From positions 1 to 46,231 of the forward strand of contig JAGKTY010000019.1 of the NCBI GenBank assembly GCA_021153185.1: DNA of 46,231 nt, written 5' to 3'. A program made the translations under genes and the position numbers. This document shows positions 25,318-34,724 of this stretch, one piece after another. Every line of letters begins with the position of its first letter. The first letter of the stretch is position 1. The notes below the pieces were generated by a model. That model worked only from the letters and a program-made list of their open reading frames with translations, made no database searches and was not told the origin of the DNA. This DNA comes from Lachnospiraceae bacterium (GTDB taxonomy: Bacteria > Bacillota > Clostridia > Lachnospirales > Lachnospiraceae).

Positions 25318-27090
25318 ATGGCAACTACAAAGAACAAGACAAAAAAGGTAAAAACACCGAAGTCTCCGAAAAAACGCACAAATAGCGGTTCATTAGGGAA
25401 TGTTAAATTTTTACAATCCATTCAAAGCAAAATTGTATTAACAGTTGTTGGAGCTGTCGTACTTTGCTGTACGATTATATTGCTTGCAACAGTGCCGTAT
25501 ATCCGTTCGGAGATGAAGGCACAGGTACGTAATTATCTCGGATATGCCGTAACCAATGAAGGGGAATATTTAAATAGTGTTGTTGAGTCAGCAGGTGTTA
25601 CATATGGTCTTCGCGGATTTTTGCTTGATAAGAGACTTGGCGAAAAGAAATTTGAAGGAATTGACAGTGCATATATGTATCTGACGGATGGAGAAGCAAA
25701 GATTCTCTGGCATCCGGACAAGGAAAAATTGATGACACAGGCGCAGGCAGCACCGATTCAGGAAGTTGCGAAACGCATTGCCAATGGAGAAACAGTGACA
25801 AGTGACGTTGTCGAATACGAGTACAAAGGCAAAATGAAATATGCCGCTTATTTTGTAGGTGTGGATAATTCGTTCATTTTAATTACTACGGCTGATGAAT
25901 CAGATGCGCTTGCAGCAATCAATAATGTAATCAACCGCTTTGTGATTATTACGATTGCTGTGTTAATCTGTATGGTTATCGTAGGTGTATATATTTCACG
26001 TAAGATTGTCACTCCGATTAAGAAGGTAACCCAGACAGTTGAGGTACTTGGTTCACTTGATTTGACAAAAGACGATTCAGAGATCGAAAAAATTGCCAAA
26101 GGCAAGGATGAGACGGCAAGGCTTGCAGAGGCCGGCATGAAGCTGAAGAATGAGCTGATTGGTATGATTATGAATGTCAATGCAGGCAGTGATCGTATCT
26201 TAATGAACTCAGATGCGCTGAGTACAGCAGCCGGCAACGCAACAGATACCGCAACGCAGATTGAGACAGCGGTATACGATATTGCACAGGGTGCTACAAG
26301 CCAGGCAGAGAATACACAAAATGCAAATGAAAGTGTTCTCAAGATCGGTATGAATATTGAGGGTTGTGCAGAAAGCGCTGATGTGCTCAATCAGTCTGTT
26401 GACACGATGACACAGCTTGGCACAAGTGCCGAAGAAAATTTAAATGAACTCATTCAGATTAGTAACCGTGCAAGTGAAGAAATTGATAAATTGAGCAACG
26501 AGACACATGAGACCAATGCTTCAGCTGCCAAGATTAAAGATGCAGTTGCGCTCATTCAGAATATTGCAGGTCAGACGAACCTCCTTAGCTTGAACGCTTC
26601 AATTGAAGCAGCAAGAGCCGGTGAGAGCGGACGCGGTTTCGCAGTCGTTGCAGACGAGATCAGAAGTCTTTCTGAGAGTAGTAAACAGAGCGCTGATGAG
26701 ATTGAAGCAATCGTCAAAGAATTGCTTACAAACTCCAATACGAGTGTGCAACGTATGCAGAAGGTTTCATCGGATGTTTCGCAGCAGCTTGATAAGCTCA
26801 AAGATACACAAGGTGCATTTGATGGACTGATGGAAGAAAACCGTCGTGTTGCACAAGTGACGGACACAATTATTAATCAAGTTGGTCAGGTCAATGCCGC
26901 CAAGGACGAAGTAAGCGAGATGCTTGAGAATTTATCAGCGATAGCAGAGCAGAACTCAGCCAGCACAGAAGAGACAAGTGCTTCGGTAGCAGAGCTGACA
27001 TCTGTATTTACTGAGCTTAGTGAAAATGCAGTACAGCTTCATACGATTGCATCAGAATTGACTGATACAATGCGTAAGTTTAAAGTATGA
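25318..27090 (+). CDS. Methyl-accepting chemotaxis protein
   Basis: This is a chemoreceptor of 590 residues that would control CheA. After a basic N-terminus there is a membrane helix (about 38-60), a small extracellular Cache-like domain (about 61-203), a second helix (206-227) and a HAMP domain with RKIVTPIKKV. A long coiled-coil signalling domain follows, whose hairpin tip contains LSLNASIEAARAGESGRGF and VADEIRSL. There is no C-terminal CheR-binding pentapeptide. The ATG at 25318 has GGAGG seven bases upstream, so a TTG at 25294 is rejected. No che or flagellar genes lie in the window. The leader carries a repeat element that could affect expression. The ligand is unknown. Confidence 0.93.
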   Translation: MATTKNKTKKVKTPKSPKKRTNSGSLGNVKFLQSIQSKIVLTVVGAVVLCCTIILLATVPYIRSEMKAQVRNYLGYAVTNEGEYLNSVVESAGVTYGLRGFLLDKRLGEKKFEGIDSAYMYLTDGEAKILWHPDKEKLMTQAQAAPIQEVAKRIANGETVTSDVVEYEYKGKMKYAAYFVGVDNSFILITTADESDALAAINNVINRFVIITIAVLICMVIVGVYISRKIVTPIKKVTQTVEVLGSLDLTKDDSEIEKIAKGKDETARLAEAGMKLKNELIGMIMNVNAGSDRILMNSDALSTAAGNATDTATQIETAVYDIAQGATSQAENTQNANESVLKIGMNIEGCAESADVLNQSVDTMTQLGTSAEENLNELIQISNRASEEIDKLSNETHETNASAAKIKDAVALIQNIAGQTNLLSLNASIEAARAGESGRGFAVVADEIRSLSESSKQSADEIEAIVKELLTNSNTSVQRMQKVSSDVSQQLDKLKDTQGAFDGLMEENRRVAQVTDTIINQVGQVNAAKDEVSEMLENLSAIAEQNSASTEETSASVAELTSVFTELSENAVQLHTIASELTDTMRKFKV

Positions 27091-27107
27091 TATTTTTGAT
27101 ACGCCCA

Positions 27108-27145
27108 AAAGAAAGCCTCATTCTAACGAATGAGGCTTTCTTTAT
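27108..27145. terminator. Bidirectional terminator
   Basis: Perfect 15-base stem (27108-27122 with 27129-27143), with A-rich and T-rich flanks on each side. It serves both the chemoreceptor and the convergent lipoprotein gene. Confidence 0.9.
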
Positions 27146-27153
27146 TGTTCACT

Positions 27154-27987
27154 TTATTTTACTGTGAATTTGATTGTTTTTGATTTGCCGGCATAATTTT
27201 TAACGGTGACAGTGTATTTTCCTTTTTCTGTAAAGTTTAATTTATTGTAGCCGTTTCCTTTGTTGAAAGACTTTTGTGGGAATTTGTATGTCTTGCTTCC
27301 TTTTTTGACTTTGACGGAAGTAATTAAACCATCCCCTTTGATCGTCAATACGTTATTTTTCTTTGCTTTGTAAGTCTTTTTGTTCTTTAATCCTGCAAAT
27401 GTAATTTTGCTGCTTTTGGCTTTTGCTTCATTAAAAATCGCATATTGCACTTCTTTGTCACATTTTTTGCCATCCCATGTAACCGTCTTTTTGTCGGCTG
27501 AGATGGTGCCGGTTGCTTTCACAACCGGTTGTGGGAAGGTAACAGTTAAATCAAGGAATGCAAAATCGTTGATTGTGAGCTTGTCAAGTCCATACTGTTT
27601 TAAAAGGTTAAGTGTTTCTGCATCCACTTCTTTGGAAATGTCAGTGCTTGCATTTTGCTGATTGGCGATGACAGCAGCGACAGAGTCATATCTTGCAAAA
27701 TAATCCTTTGTGTCTTTGGCTGACATTTTCTCTGTTTGAGAGAATGTGTAATAGGTTACACCGTCGATGGTTTCCTGCTTCAGCTGCATCTGAATCGCCA
27801 TTAACTCGAATGCGGAAAGATTTGCATTTTTGGCAAAATTAGAAAGCTCTGTCTGTGTAAATGCAAGCTTAGCAGTCATTTCGGATGTCTTGTCAGTGTT
27901 GATTTTGACATTCACAGTTGCCCCGCAGCCTGTTAATGCAAAGAGCATCATGACAAGTACAACCAATACGTGAAGTTTACGTTTCAT
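27154..27987 (-). CDS. Putative lipoprotein of unknown function
   Basis: This 277-residue exported protein has a lipoprotein signal peptide with lipobox LTGC, so C21 would be lipidated and the protein anchored outside. The mature N-terminal half (about 22-175) starts with a beta strand pattern (GATVNVKINTDKTSEM) that recalls LppM-type domains, a weak guess. The last 65-70 residues are Lys/Gly/Thr-rich strands typical of an Ig-like wall or surface domain. AAAAGGAGG precedes the ATG. It has its own promoter at 28069-28097 and shares a terminator with the convergent chemoreceptor. I cannot assign a function. Confidence 0.8.
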   Translation of the reverse strand: MKRKLHVLVVLVMMLFALTGCGATVNVKINTDKTSEMTAKLAFTQTELSNFAKNANLSAFELMAIQMQLKQETIDGVTYYTFSQTEKMSAKDTKDYFARYDSVAAVIANQQNASTDISKEVDAETLNLLKQYGLDKLTINDFAFLDLTVTFPQPVVKATGTISADKKTVTWDGKKCDKEVQYAIFNEAKAKSSKITFAGLKNKKTYKAKKNNVLTIKGDGLITSVKVKKGSKTYKFPQKSFNKGNGYNKLNFTEKGKYTVTVKNYAGKSKTIKFTVK

Positions 27988-28068
27988 AATATCCTCCTTT
28001 TATGTAATTGAAATGTACATGGCGCAGCCTTGAAGGAATGAATCCTCCAAACCTATACGCTTGTGTAT

Positions 28069-28097
28069 ATTATACTAGCCAATGCTGTAGATGTCTA
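28069..28097 (-). promoter_or_regulatory. Promoter of the lipoprotein gene
   Basis: On the minus strand TAGACA (28097-28092), 17-base spacer, TATAAT (28074-28069). Confidence 0.65.
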
Positions 28098-28151
28098 TAA
28101 GCCTATTGGCCTTTCTTTTTGTTTATCTATAAATATTTCGTGGTTTTTGTA

Positions 28152-28203
28152 CATGATTTGTAATGATATCATGATTGCGAAATGATTGGATATTTGGTAT
28201 GAT
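28152..28203 (+). promoter_or_regulatory. metH promoter with adjacent palindrome
   Basis: TTGCGA (28175-28180), 17-base spacer, TATGAT (28198-28203). Just upstream CATGAT (28152-28157) and ATCATG (28168-28173) form an inverted repeat with a 10-base gap that touches the -35 box. This may be an operator. I see no SAM or B12 riboswitch. Confidence 0.55.
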
Positions 28204-28251
28204 AAATAAGTATGACCAGATATAATTTCATGACAAAGAGGAAAAATTCAA

Positions 28252-30711
28252 ATGACAAAACAGGAATTTAGAGACCTAGCTGGGAAGCAGTTCATATACT
28301 TGGACGGTGCCACCGGTTCAAACCTCATGAAGCGTGGAATGCCTGCCGGTGTATGTCCTGAGAAGTGGATTATGGAGCATCCGGATGTGATGAGCGCATT
28401 ACAAAGAGAATATGTGGAAGCCGGAACGAATATTTTGTATGCACCGACGTTTACTTCCAATCGCGTGAAACTGGCTGAATATGGTCTTGCAGAGAATATA
28501 GAGGAAATCAATCGGACGCTTGTAAAAATCAGTAAGGAGGCGGCAGGTGATAAGGCATTTGTCGCTGCAGATCTGACTATGACAGGACAGCAGCTTGCGC
28601 CAATGGGAACGATGCAGCTTGAGGAACTGATTGATATTTATAAAGAGCAGATCACGTATTGTGTTGAGGCCGGTGTTGATCTGATTGTTGTAGAGACGAT
28701 GATGTCGCTTCAGGAAACAAGAGCTGCCGTAATTGCAGCCAAGGAAGTGTGTGATTTGCCTGTCATTTGTACGATGACCTTTGAAGCGGATGGCAGAAGC
28801 TTGTTTGGTACAGATGCCAAAACATGTGCAATTGTGTTATCAAGTCTTGGCGCAGATGCTGTCGGAGCCAACTGCTCAACGGGACCTGACCAGATGCGGC
28901 AGGTCATTGCCGATATGGCAAGTGTGACAACTGTACCGATTATTGCAAAGCCAAATGCCGGACTTCCTACATTATGCGAGGATGGTTCAACGGCCTATGA
29001 CATGGACGCAGAGACCTTTGGGCGTGAAATGAGACAGATGGTGGAAAGCGGAGCCACCATTTTGGGAGGCTGCTGCGGAACGACACCTGAATTCATTCGC
29101 AATCTCGTGCGCGAGACAAAGAATTTGCCTATGCCAAAGTCAAGCTATGACGGACTTCGTCATTTATCGAGTGAGAGGCAATCACTTGCGTTTGGTCTTG
29201 ATGGTAATTTCATGATTGTAGGTGAACGGATCAATCCTACCGGTAAAAAGAAATTGCAGGCAGAGCTTCGGGAAGGAAGCCTTGAAATGGTTGAGCGGTT
29301 TGCTTCGGAGCAGGAAGCATGCGGCGCCAGCATTTTGGATATCAATATGGGAATGAGCGGAATCGATGAAAAAGCTATGATGCTCACTGTACTCGAAAAA
29401 GTCGGAGAACTGACAAGCCTTCCGATTTGTATTGATTCAAGCCATGTAGATGTCATGGAGGCGGCACTTCGTGCATACCCGGGACGAGCACTGATCAATT
29501 CGATTTCCCTGGAAACCGAAAAGTTTGAGCAATTGTTACCGCTTGCCAAAAAATACGGTGCAATGTTTATTTTGCTGCCGCTTTCCGATAAAGGATTGCC
29601 GGAGAATTTAGAAGAGAAAAAACAAATCATTGATACGATATACCAAAGAGCAATCGAACTTGGATTAACCAAGGAGGATATTGTTGTAGATGGTCTTGTT
29701 GCGACAGTTGGTGCCAATCCGAATGCTGCGCTTGAGACACTTGAGACAATCCGCTATTGCAAAGAGAAAGGACTTGCAACGATATGCGGTCTTTCCAATA
29801 TATCGTTTGGTTTGCCGGAGCGAAGCTTTGTCAATACGACATTCCTTACGATGGCAATTGCAAACGGTCTTACAATGGCGATTGCAAATCCAAATCAGGA
29901 GCTCCTCGTTTACAGTGCGCTTGCATCAGATTTGCTCTTGAATAAAAATGGTGCAGACATCCGTTATATTGAGGCGATGAACCGCAGAAAAGAAGCAATG
30001 GAAGCCCTGGGCATTCAGGATAAAGCAGTAAATATCACGGGAGCTTTTAAGGATTCTACGAATGCGGATAAGCATGCCGAAACACCGACGGAACGGTTAA
30101 AAGAAGCCGTCTTAAAAGGAAAAAAAGACACCATCCAAAAGATCACACAGGAAGCACTTGATGCCGGATTTGCACCAAAAGAGCTTCTGGATGATATCCT
30201 GCTTCCTGCCATCAATGAAGTAGGTGCTTTATTTGACAAAGGGAAATATTTCCTGCCGCAGCTCATTTCCAGTGCAGAGGCAATGAAATGTTCGATTGAA
30301 CTTCTTGAACCATTGTTAAAAGAAGGCCAATCGCAGGAAGAAAAAGCAACAATTGTAATTGCAACTGTGGAAGGAGATATTCACGATATCGGCAAAAATC
30401 TTGTCGGTCTCATGCTTCGCAATTACGGCTATCGAGTCATTGATCTCGGTAAGGACGTTCCAAAAGAAGTCATTATCGAGACAGCAATAAAAGAACAGGC
30501 ACAAATTATTGGGCTCTCAGCGCTGATGACGACAACAATGCAACAGATGAAGGTTGTCATCCAGTATGCGAAGCAGAACGATGTCAAGGCGAAAATCATC
30601 ATTGGCGGCGCAGTGATTACGCAGGAGTATGCTGATGAAATCGGAGCAGATGGCTATTCGTCAGATGCGGCAGATGCGGTGAAGCTTGTGCAGCGGTTAC
30701 TTGGTGAATAA
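28252..30711 (+). CDS. metH: Cobalamin-dependent methionine synthase lacking the reactivation domain
   Basis: MetH moves a methyl group from methyltetrahydrofolate via cobalamin to homocysteine. The 819-residue protein has the homocysteine domain (1 to about 295) with zinc ligands in GANCS (C208) and GGCCGT (C274, C275). The pterin-binding domain (about 315-570, VGERINPTG) follows, then a four-helix cap and B12 domain (about 610-819) with the cobalt-binding EGDIHDIGKN motif near residue 711. The AdoMet-binding reactivation domain of full-length MetH (about 1200 residues) is missing. In this kind of bacterium it must be a separate protein, not in this window. A promoter lies at 28175. ilvB follows after 30 bases and is probably cotranscribed. 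Confidence 0.95.
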   Translation: MTKQEFRDLAGKQFIYLDGATGSNLMKRGMPAGVCPEKWIMEHPDVMSALQREYVEAGTNILYAPTFTSNRVKLAEYGLAENIEEINRTLVKISKEAAGDKAFVAADLTMTGQQLAPMGTMQLEELIDIYKEQITYCVEAGVDLIVVETMMSLQETRAAVIAAKEVCDLPVICTMTFEADGRSLFGTDAKTCAIVLSSLGADAVGANCSTGPDQMRQVIADMASVTTVPIIAKPNAGLPTLCEDGSTAYDMDAETFGREMRQMVESGATILGGCCGTTPEFIRNLVRETKNLPMPKSSYDGLRHLSSERQSLAFGLDGNFMIVGERINPTGKKKLQAELREGSLEMVERFASEQEACGASILDINMGMSGIDEKAMMLTVLEKVGELTSLPICIDSSHVDVMEAALRAYPGRALINSISLETEKFEQLLPLAKKYGAMFILLPLSDKGLPENLEEKKQIIDTIYQRAIELGLTKEDIVVDGLVATVGANPNAALETLETIRYCKEKGLATICGLSNISFGLPERSFVNTTFLTMAIANGLTMAIANPNQELLVYSALASDLLLNKNGADIRYIEAMNRRKEAMEALGIQDKAVNITGAFKDSTNADKHAETPTERLKEAVLKGKKDTIQKITQEALDAGFAPKELLDDILLPAINEVGALFDKGKYFLPQLISSAEAMKCSIELLEPLLKEGQSQEEKATIVIATVEGDIHDIGKNLVGLMLRNYGYRVIDLGKDVPKEVIIETAIKEQAQIIGLSALMTTTMQQMKVVIQYAKQNDVKAKIIIGGAVITQEYADEIGADGYSSDAADAVKLVQRLLGE

Positions 30712-30741
30712 AAGGTACAACACAGAAAGTGAGGAATTGTC

Positions 30742-32355
30742 ATGATAGGTGCAGATGCAATGGTAAAATGTCTGGAAGAAGAAGGCGTAAAGGTTGTTTT
30801 CGGATATCCGGGTGTTGCCATTTGTCCATTTTATAATAGTATTGTTGAATCTGATGTGGAAAGTGTGCTCGTCCGTACCGAGCAAAATGCTGCGCATGCA
30901 GCAAGTGGTCTTGCGAGAAGTACGCATACGGTTGGTGTGTGTGCCGTAACAAGCGGTCCGGGCGCGACAAATTTAATTACGGGTATTGCAACGGCGTTTG
31001 CAGACAGCATTCCGCTTGTTTGTATTACAGGACAGGTAAACAGTGACCAGATTGGTTCTGACGTATTCCAGGAGGCCGATATTACAGGTGCTGTGGAAAG
31101 CTTTGTAAAATACAGTTATCTTGTAAAGGATGTCGAAGATATTCCGCGTATTTTTAAGGAGGCATTTTATATTGCCAATACCGGTCGAAGAGGTCCGGTT
31201 CTGATTGATGTTCCGATGGATATTCAGAATGCAAAGATTAACAAATTCGTTTATCCGGATGAAGTCAAACTCCGTACATACAAACCGACTGTCAAAGGAC
31301 ATTCTGTTCAGATCAAAAAGGTGATTAGGGAGCTGGAAAAAGCAAAAAAACCGCTTATTTATGCCGGTGGCGGTGTGCTTTTATCCGGTGCGCAGAAGGA
31401 GCTTTACGAGTTTGCACATAAACATCGTATTCCTGTTGTTTCTACGATGATGGGTATCGGTGTGATGCCGACAGAAGATGAGCTTTACTATGGAATGGTC
31501 GGAAACAATGGTAAGCGTTACGCAAATGTTGCGATGCAGGAATGTGATTTGCTCATCGTCATCGGTGCAAGAGTCGCAGACCGCGCCGTGAACCAGCCGG
31601 ATATGATCACAGACGGAAAGGTTCTTGTGCATATCGATGTTGATCCTGCTGAAATTGGTAAAAATGCAGGTCCGCATATTCCGATCGTAGGCGATGCAAA
31701 GCACATTTTCAAAGATATTTCCGAGTACGAGTTCGCGACACATACCGAGGATTGGATTGCTACATTAAAAGAGTTCAAGGTGACTTATCAGCCGAAGAGA
31801 GATGCGCATCCTAATTTTGTAGACCCGGCTAACTTTATTACAAAGCTTTCAAAGGCGATGCCTGAGGATGCCATTTATGTGGCAGACGTAGGACAGAACC
31901 AGATTTGGTCATGTGGCTATCATATCGTAAAGAAGGGACAGTTCTTTACATCCGGCGGAATGGGCACAATGGGCTACTCGATTCCGGCTGCGATGGGGGC
32001 AAAATATGCACATCCGGGGAAAGAGGTTATTGCAGTCTGCGGAGACGGTTCGTTCCAGATGTCTATGATGGAGCTTGCAACCATGCGCCAACACGGCATT
32101 AAATCCAAAGTAATTGTTTTAAAGAATGACTATCTCGGTATGGTGAGACAATATCAGCACTTTACATATAAAGATACCTATTCAGTCGTTGATTTGACAG
32201 GCAGTCCTGATTTGGAAAAGTTAGCGCAGGCTTACAATATTCCGTTCTTGCGCGTGCATAATGACGGGGAAGTTGACAAGGCGATTGAAACATTTTTGAA
32301 CACAGATGATAATTTCCTGATGGAGTGTATCATCGATCCGATGGATCTTGTATAA
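30742..32355 (+). CDS. ilvB: Acetolactate synthase large subunit
   Basis: This ThDP enzyme joins two pyruvates into acetolactate, or pyruvate and 2-ketobutyrate into acetohydroxybutyrate, for valine, leucine and isoleucine. The 537-residue protein has the catalytic Glu in RTEQNAAH (E47), the GDGSFQ motif at 434 that begins the ThDP/Mg site, and a matching Asn in VLKN. It is shorter than most IlvB (560-590), mainly by compact termini, yet all core motifs are present. GTGAGG precedes the ATG. The small-subunit gene follows after 13 bases, which supports a biosynthetic enzyme rather than the catabolic AlsS. No leader peptide or T-box is seen upstream. Confidence 0.92.
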   Translation: MIGADAMVKCLEEEGVKVVFGYPGVAICPFYNSIVESDVESVLVRTEQNAAHAASGLARSTHTVGVCAVTSGPGATNLITGIATAFADSIPLVCITGQVNSDQIGSDVFQEADITGAVESFVKYSYLVKDVEDIPRIFKEAFYIANTGRRGPVLIDVPMDIQNAKINKFVYPDEVKLRTYKPTVKGHSVQIKKVIRELEKAKKPLIYAGGGVLLSGAQKELYEFAHKHRIPVVSTMMGIGVMPTEDELYYGMVGNNGKRYANVAMQECDLLIVIGARVADRAVNQPDMITDGKVLVHIDVDPAEIGKNAGPHIPIVGDAKHIFKDISEYEFATHTEDWIATLKEFKVTYQPKRDAHPNFVDPANFITKLSKAMPEDAIYVADVGQNQIWSCGYHIVKKGQFFTSGGMGTMGYSIPAAMGAKYAHPGKEVIAVCGDGSFQMSMMELATMRQHGIKSKVIVLKNDYLGMVRQYQHFTYKDTYSVVDLTGSPDLEKLAQAYNIPFLRVHNDGEVDKAIETFLNTDDNFLMECIIDPMDLV

Positions 32356-32368
32356 ATGAGGTGATGAC

Positions 32369-32857
32369 ATGAAAAAAATATATTCTGTATTAGTTGAAAA
32401 CCGTTCCGGTGTCCTTTGTAAAGTTGCAGGCCTTTTTTCAAGAAGAAGTTTTAACATTGATTCTCTTGCAGTAGGAGAAACAGATGATAAAACCGTATCT
32501 TGTATGACAATTGTCAGTTCCGGCAGTGCACATACGATGGAGCAGATTGAAAAACAGCTCAATAAAAAGCTTGATATCATCAAAGTACGTACGTTTGATG
32601 AAAGCCAGAGCATCAGCAGGGAACTGATGCTTATGAAGGTGAAATACAACAAATCCAATCGGAAAGATATTATGGAAATCTGCGCGGCAATGAAAGCAGA
32701 TATTGTGGATATGTCCAAGAATTATATGATTATCCAAATTTGTGATACATCGGACCGCGTTGGAAATCTGATTGATATGTTCCAGTCAATCAGTGTTGTC
32801 GAGGTTGTACGTACCGGAACACTTGCCCTTACAAAGTGTTCAGAGACAGAACAATAA
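32369..32857 (+). CDS. ilvN: Acetolactate synthase small subunit, first copy
   Basis: This is the regulatory subunit that activates IlvB and gives feedback inhibition by branched-chain amino acids. It has 162 residues, with an N-terminal ACT domain (VLVENRSGVLCKVAGLFSRR) and a C-terminal ALS-type domain ending in EVVRTGTLAL. It sits 13 bases after ilvB, so it is the operon partner of that large subunit. A second, different small subunit gene lies 214 bases downstream. No clear terminator follows; only a T-poor hairpin (32895-32922) is seen. Confidence 0.9.
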   Translation: MKKIYSVLVENRSGVLCKVAGLFSRRSFNIDSLAVGETDDKTVSCMTIVSSGSAHTMEQIEKQLNKKLDIIKVRTFDESQSISRELMLMKVKYNKSNRKDIMEICAAMKADIVDMSKNYMIIQICDTSDRVGNLIDMFQSISVVEVVRTGTLALTKCSETEQ

Positions 32858-32894
32858 GTTGTTTATAAAATGAGTTGCTATTTTGAAAAGCCTG

Positions 32895-32922
32895 TCTTTG
32901 CATGAAATACAGTATGCAAAGA
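32895..32922. other. Hairpin between the two ilvN genes
   Basis: TCTTTGCAT (32895-32903) pairs perfectly with ATGCAAAGA (32914-32922). No T run follows, so it is more likely an RNA stability or regulatory element than a terminator. Confidence 0.5.
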
Positions 32923-32936
32923 TATAACAATGAGTA

Positions 32937-33025
32937 TTGACAAAGCCCTTTGGATATAACTATTTGTTATACATTACATGAAACAAGTTCATACGTTGAC
33001 AAAGGCTTTTACTTGCTGATAAAAT
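32937..33025 (+). promoter_or_regulatory. Tandem promoter-like boxes before the second ilvN
   Basis: The clearer promoter is TTGACA (32996-33001), 18-base spacer, TAAAAT (33020-33025). A second TTGACAAAG at 32937-32945 repeats the same nine bases 59 positions upstream, with only a poor -10 (TATTTG at 32961). The second ilvN and ilvC can thus be made independently of metH-ilvB. Confidence 0.6.
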
Positions 33026-33071
33026 AAGTCTTAGCAACAAAAGAGCATTGAAAATGCTGAAAGGATTTACT

Positions 33072-33572
33072 ATGCAAAAAAAAGTATTTCAGTTATTGGT
33101 TGATAATACTTCCGGTGTATTGAGTCGTATCTCGGGACTTTTTAGCCGGAGAGGATATAATATCGAGAGTATTACGGCCGGCGTTACTGCTGACCCAAAT
33201 TATACGCGCATCACAATTGTTGCAAGCGGTGATGATGAGATTTTAGATCAGATTGAAAAACAGGTTGCAAAGCTTGAGGATGTCAGAGATATCAAAGAAT
33301 TAAAGCCGGAGAGCAGTGTGTATCGTGAGCTTGCGCTGATCAAAGTGAAAGCAGATGCCACCGTCCGTCAGCATATCATTCAGCTTTCGGATGTGTTCCG
33401 TGCCAATATCGTCGATGTTTCCGCTGAAGCACTTGTTGTAGAATTGACGGGTAATCAGTCCAAAATTGAAGCCTTTTTGAATCTTTTAGAAGGCTATGAG
33501 ATTTTAGAGCTTGCCCGCACAGGTATTGCAGGCCTTGGAAGAGGTACTGACAATATTACATATTTACCATAA
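33072..33572 (+). CDS. ilvN: Acetolactate synthase small subunit, second copy
   Basis: This is a second ACT-domain small subunit of 166 residues. The ACT domain contains LLVDNTSGVLSRISGLFSRRGYNIESI, and the C-terminal domain ends in LARTGIAGLGRG. It matches the canonical IlvN pattern more closely than the copy at 32369, so the two are diverged paralogues. I use the ATG at 33072, with GAAAGG before it; an in-frame TTG at 33048 is less likely. It lies 63 bases before ilvC and has its own promoter, so it seems coupled to ilvC rather than to ilvB. It may give a different feedback response or pair with another large subunit elsewhere. Confidence 0.9.
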   Translation: MQKKVFQLLVDNTSGVLSRISGLFSRRGYNIESITAGVTADPNYTRITIVASGDDEILDQIEKQVAKLEDVRDIKELKPESSVYRELALIKVKADATVRQHIIQLSDVFRANIVDVSAEALVVELTGNQSKIEAFLNLLEGYEILELARTGIAGLGRGTDNITYLP

Positions 33573-33635
33573 TGAACTGATCACCGCAAGGTGAGAGGAT
33601 AGATTACTTTATGTATATTTTTAGGAGGAATTAAA

Positions 33636-34664
33636 ATGTCACAGGAAGCGAAAATTTATTATCAGGAAGACTGTAATTTATCATTACTTGATGGCAAAAC
33701 AATCGCTGTCATCGGTTATGGTAGCCAGGGACATGCACATGCTCTCAACGCAAAAGAGTCAGGATGCAATGTTATCATTGGTCTTTATGAGGGATCAAAA
33801 TCTTGGGATAAAGCAGTAAAACAGGGATTTGAAGTATACACAGCTGCAGAAGCTGCCAAAAAAGCAGATATCATCATGATTCTGATTAATGATGAGAAAC
33901 AGGCTGATCTTTACAAAAAAGACATCGAGCCAAACTTAGAGCCGGGCAACATGCTCATGTTTGCACATGGATTTAATATTCATTTCGGTTGTATCGTACC
34001 ACCTGCAGATGTTGACGTTACAATGATTGCTCCAAAAGGACCGGGACATACAGTACGTTCAGAGTATCAGGCAGGAAAAGGTGTTCCTTGTCTTGTTGCA
34101 GTTCAGCAGGATGCTACAGGAAAAGCGCTTGAGATGGCACTTGCTTATGCACTTGCAATCGGTGGTGCAAGAGCCGGTGTTCTTGAGACAACATTCCGTA
34201 CAGAGACAGAGACAGACTTATTTGGTGAGCAGGCAGTTCTTTGCGGCGGTGTTTGTGCACTGATGCAGGCAGGCTTCGAGACACTTGTTGAAGCAGGCTA
34301 TGACCCAAGAAATGCTTACTTTGAGTGTATCCATGAGATGAAACTGATCGTTGACTTAATTTATCAGTCAGGTTTTGCAGGAATGAGATATTCGATCTCA
34401 AACACAGCTGAGTATGGTGATTATATTACAGGACCAAAGATTATCACAGAAGATACAAAGAAAGCAATGAAACAGATTCTTTCAGATATCCAGGATGGTT
34501 CTTTCGCAAAAGAGTTCTTACTTGATATGTCAGGTGCAGGACGTCAGGTTCATTTCAAAGCGATGAGAAAGCTTGCTGCCGAGCATCCATCTGAGGTAGT
34601 CGGTGAGGAAATCCGTAAGCTTTACAGCTGGAACAACGAAGAAGATAAGTTCATCAACAACTAA
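33636..34664 (+). CDS. ilvC: Ketol-acid reductoisomerase (class I)
   Basis: IlvC isomerises and reduces acetolactate to dihydroxyisovalerate using NAD(P)H and Mg. The 342 residues match class I. The nucleotide loop is GYGSQGHAHALN (27-38), and the cofactor-specificity loop reads GLYEGSKSW, with both Ser residues that usually contact the NADPH phosphate but Tyr where Arg is common. The metal-binding acidic residues lie in the C-terminal all-helical part (ETETDLFGEQ). AGGAGG precedes the ATG. It ends with a strong terminator. Codon bias is high, as expected for an abundant enzyme. ilvD is not in the window. Confidence 0.96.
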   Translation: MSQEAKIYYQEDCNLSLLDGKTIAVIGYGSQGHAHALNAKESGCNVIIGLYEGSKSWDKAVKQGFEVYTAAEAAKKADIIMILINDEKQADLYKKDIEPNLEPGNMLMFAHGFNIHFGCIVPPADVDVTMIAPKGPGHTVRSEYQAGKGVPCLVAVQQDATGKALEMALAYALAIGGARAGVLETTFRTETETDLFGEQAVLCGGVCALMQAGFETLVEAGYDPRNAYFECIHEMKLIVDLIYQSGFAGMRYSISNTAEYGDYITGPKIITEDTKKAMKQILSDIQDGSFAKEFLLDMSGAGRQVHFKAMRKLAAEHPSEVVGEEIRKLYSWNNEEDKFINN

Positions 34665-34686
34665 TCAGTTTGTACAGACGTATTTG

Positions 34687-34719
34687 GACACGCACTTTCT
34701 TCAAGGTGCGTGTCTTTTT
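34687..34719 (+). terminator. Terminator after ilvC
   Basis: GACACGCAC (34687-34695) pairs with GTGCGTGTC (34706-34714), followed by TTTTT. Confidence 0.88.
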
Positions 34720-34724
34720 ACTTT

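Noticed and set aside
28081..28251. SAM or cobalamin riboswitch before metH
   Set aside because: The leader after the predicted promoter is only about 40 bases, and I see none of the conserved core sequences.
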